Shown in pieces: positions 43,483-43,562 of a DNA stretch of 43,562 bases. The position numbers and the translations under genes were made by a program. The stretch is taken from positions 1 to 43,562 of the forward strand of contig JAEOSU010000003.1 in assembly GCA_016840165.1 (NCBI GenBank), given 5' to 3'. The notes below the pieces were generated by a model. That model had not been told where the DNA came from. It saw only the letters and a program-made list of their open reading frames with translations, and did no database searches. Each line of letters begins with the position of its first letter. Positions within the stretch are counted from its first letter, which is position 1. This DNA is from Promethearchaeota archaeon (GTDB lineage: Archaea > Asgardarchaeota > Lokiarchaeia > Sigyniarchaeales > SOKP01).

Positions 43483-43562
43483 TTGTGCCAATGGTGTACT
43501 AAACATGGTGCCGGAAAGAAATGGTATATGAATTCCAAGAATTATCATGCGGATCAAATCTC
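43483..43562 (+). CDS. 5' end of a Cys-motif (probable metal/Fe-S) protein, truncated by window
   Basis: An open frame runs to the window edge and reads MCQWCTKHGAGKKWYMNSKN and on (26 residues) from a TTG at 43483. AGGAAAAGGGTG, a strong Shine-Dalgarno-like stretch, lies about 10 bases upstream, and an in-frame stop at 43453 rules out much earlier starts. The C-x2-C-x2-HG-x-GKKWY pattern resembles the start of archaeal and bacterial iron-sulfur proteins, but too little is visible to name a family. Confidence 0.55.
   Translation, partial: MCQWCTKHGAGKKWYMNSKNYHADQI

Noticed and set aside
1..43562. CRISPR array, insertion sequence, prophage or rRNA genes
   Set aside because: No regularly spaced direct DNA repeats, transposase, integrase or capsid-like ORFs, and no rRNA segments were seen. 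The only strong periodicity is the protein-level repeat at 20294-24540.

Overview
The window is AT-rich, densely coding archaeal DNA, most likely from an Asgard (Promethearchaeota, Lokiarchaeia-like) archaeon. Several features support this. It carries a full-length E1-like ubiquitin-activating enzyme and an E2-like conjugating enzyme, a Rab-like small GTPase, and a longin-GTPase fusion beside a roadblock-like protein. It also has a very long TPR/coiled-coil protein, an archaeal PDCD5 homologue, and an intron-containing tRNA-Tyr(GUA) with the C1:G72 pair typical of archaea and eukaryotes. Shine-Dalgarno motifs (GAGGT/GGAGG) and TTG/GTG starts are frequent. The lineage is inferred from gene content only; no rRNA or marker phylogeny is available here.

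Layout. (1) 1-11932 is a surface-glycan locus. On the minus strand lie two GT4 glycosyltransferases (the first cut by the window edge), a three-gene set that probably makes a UDP-linked 6-deoxy-HexNAc sugar of the L-series (4,6-dehydratase, 4-reductase, 2-epimerase), two tandem paralogous GT2 enzymes and a UDP-glucuronate 4-epimerase-like SDR. A second epimerase and a polytopic GT-C-like membrane protein are read divergently. (2) 11925-17585 holds a UPF0280/ApbE-like protein, the roadblock-like/longin-GTPase pair, aspartate kinase and a Rab-like GTPase. (3) 17847-19808 is a RACo-type ferredoxin/ASKHA activator of corrinoid proteins. (4) 20036-28362 has the 1643-residue protein built on a ~116-residue super-repeat, then E1, a HAD phosphatase, an ATC-hydrolase-like protein and E2.

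(5) 28595-36319 is mixed: a membrane-anchored beta-helix protein, tRNA-Tyr, a Gfo/Idh/MocA oxidoreductase, PDCD5, an HDAC-family deacetylase, a CoiA-like nuclease and three proteins I cannot name. A 591-base gap at 35282-35872 may hold a small transcript. (6) 36372-37725 is a split PEP-synthase-like pair: a phosphohistidine domain and an ATP-grasp domain as separate genes with no PEP/pyruvate barrel. (7) 37893-41654 is a tight three-gene operon (unknown protein, AttH/CrtC-like lipocalin-fold protein, acyl-CoA synthetase), probably for a lipid or isoprenoid substrate. (8) 41656-43281 is a second cell-surface beta-helix protein, followed by the first 26 codons of a cysteine-motif protein.

The most interesting parts are the GTPase pair at 12824-15469, the periodic TPR/coiled-coil protein at 20036-24967 and the E1/E2 genes near it. 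Together they suggest a eukaryote-like regulatory and scaffolding island. No ubiquitin-like modifier, RING ligase or JAMM deubiquitinase was seen in the window, so the modification system must be completed elsewhere if it is functional. No transposase, integrase, CRISPR array or rRNA was seen.
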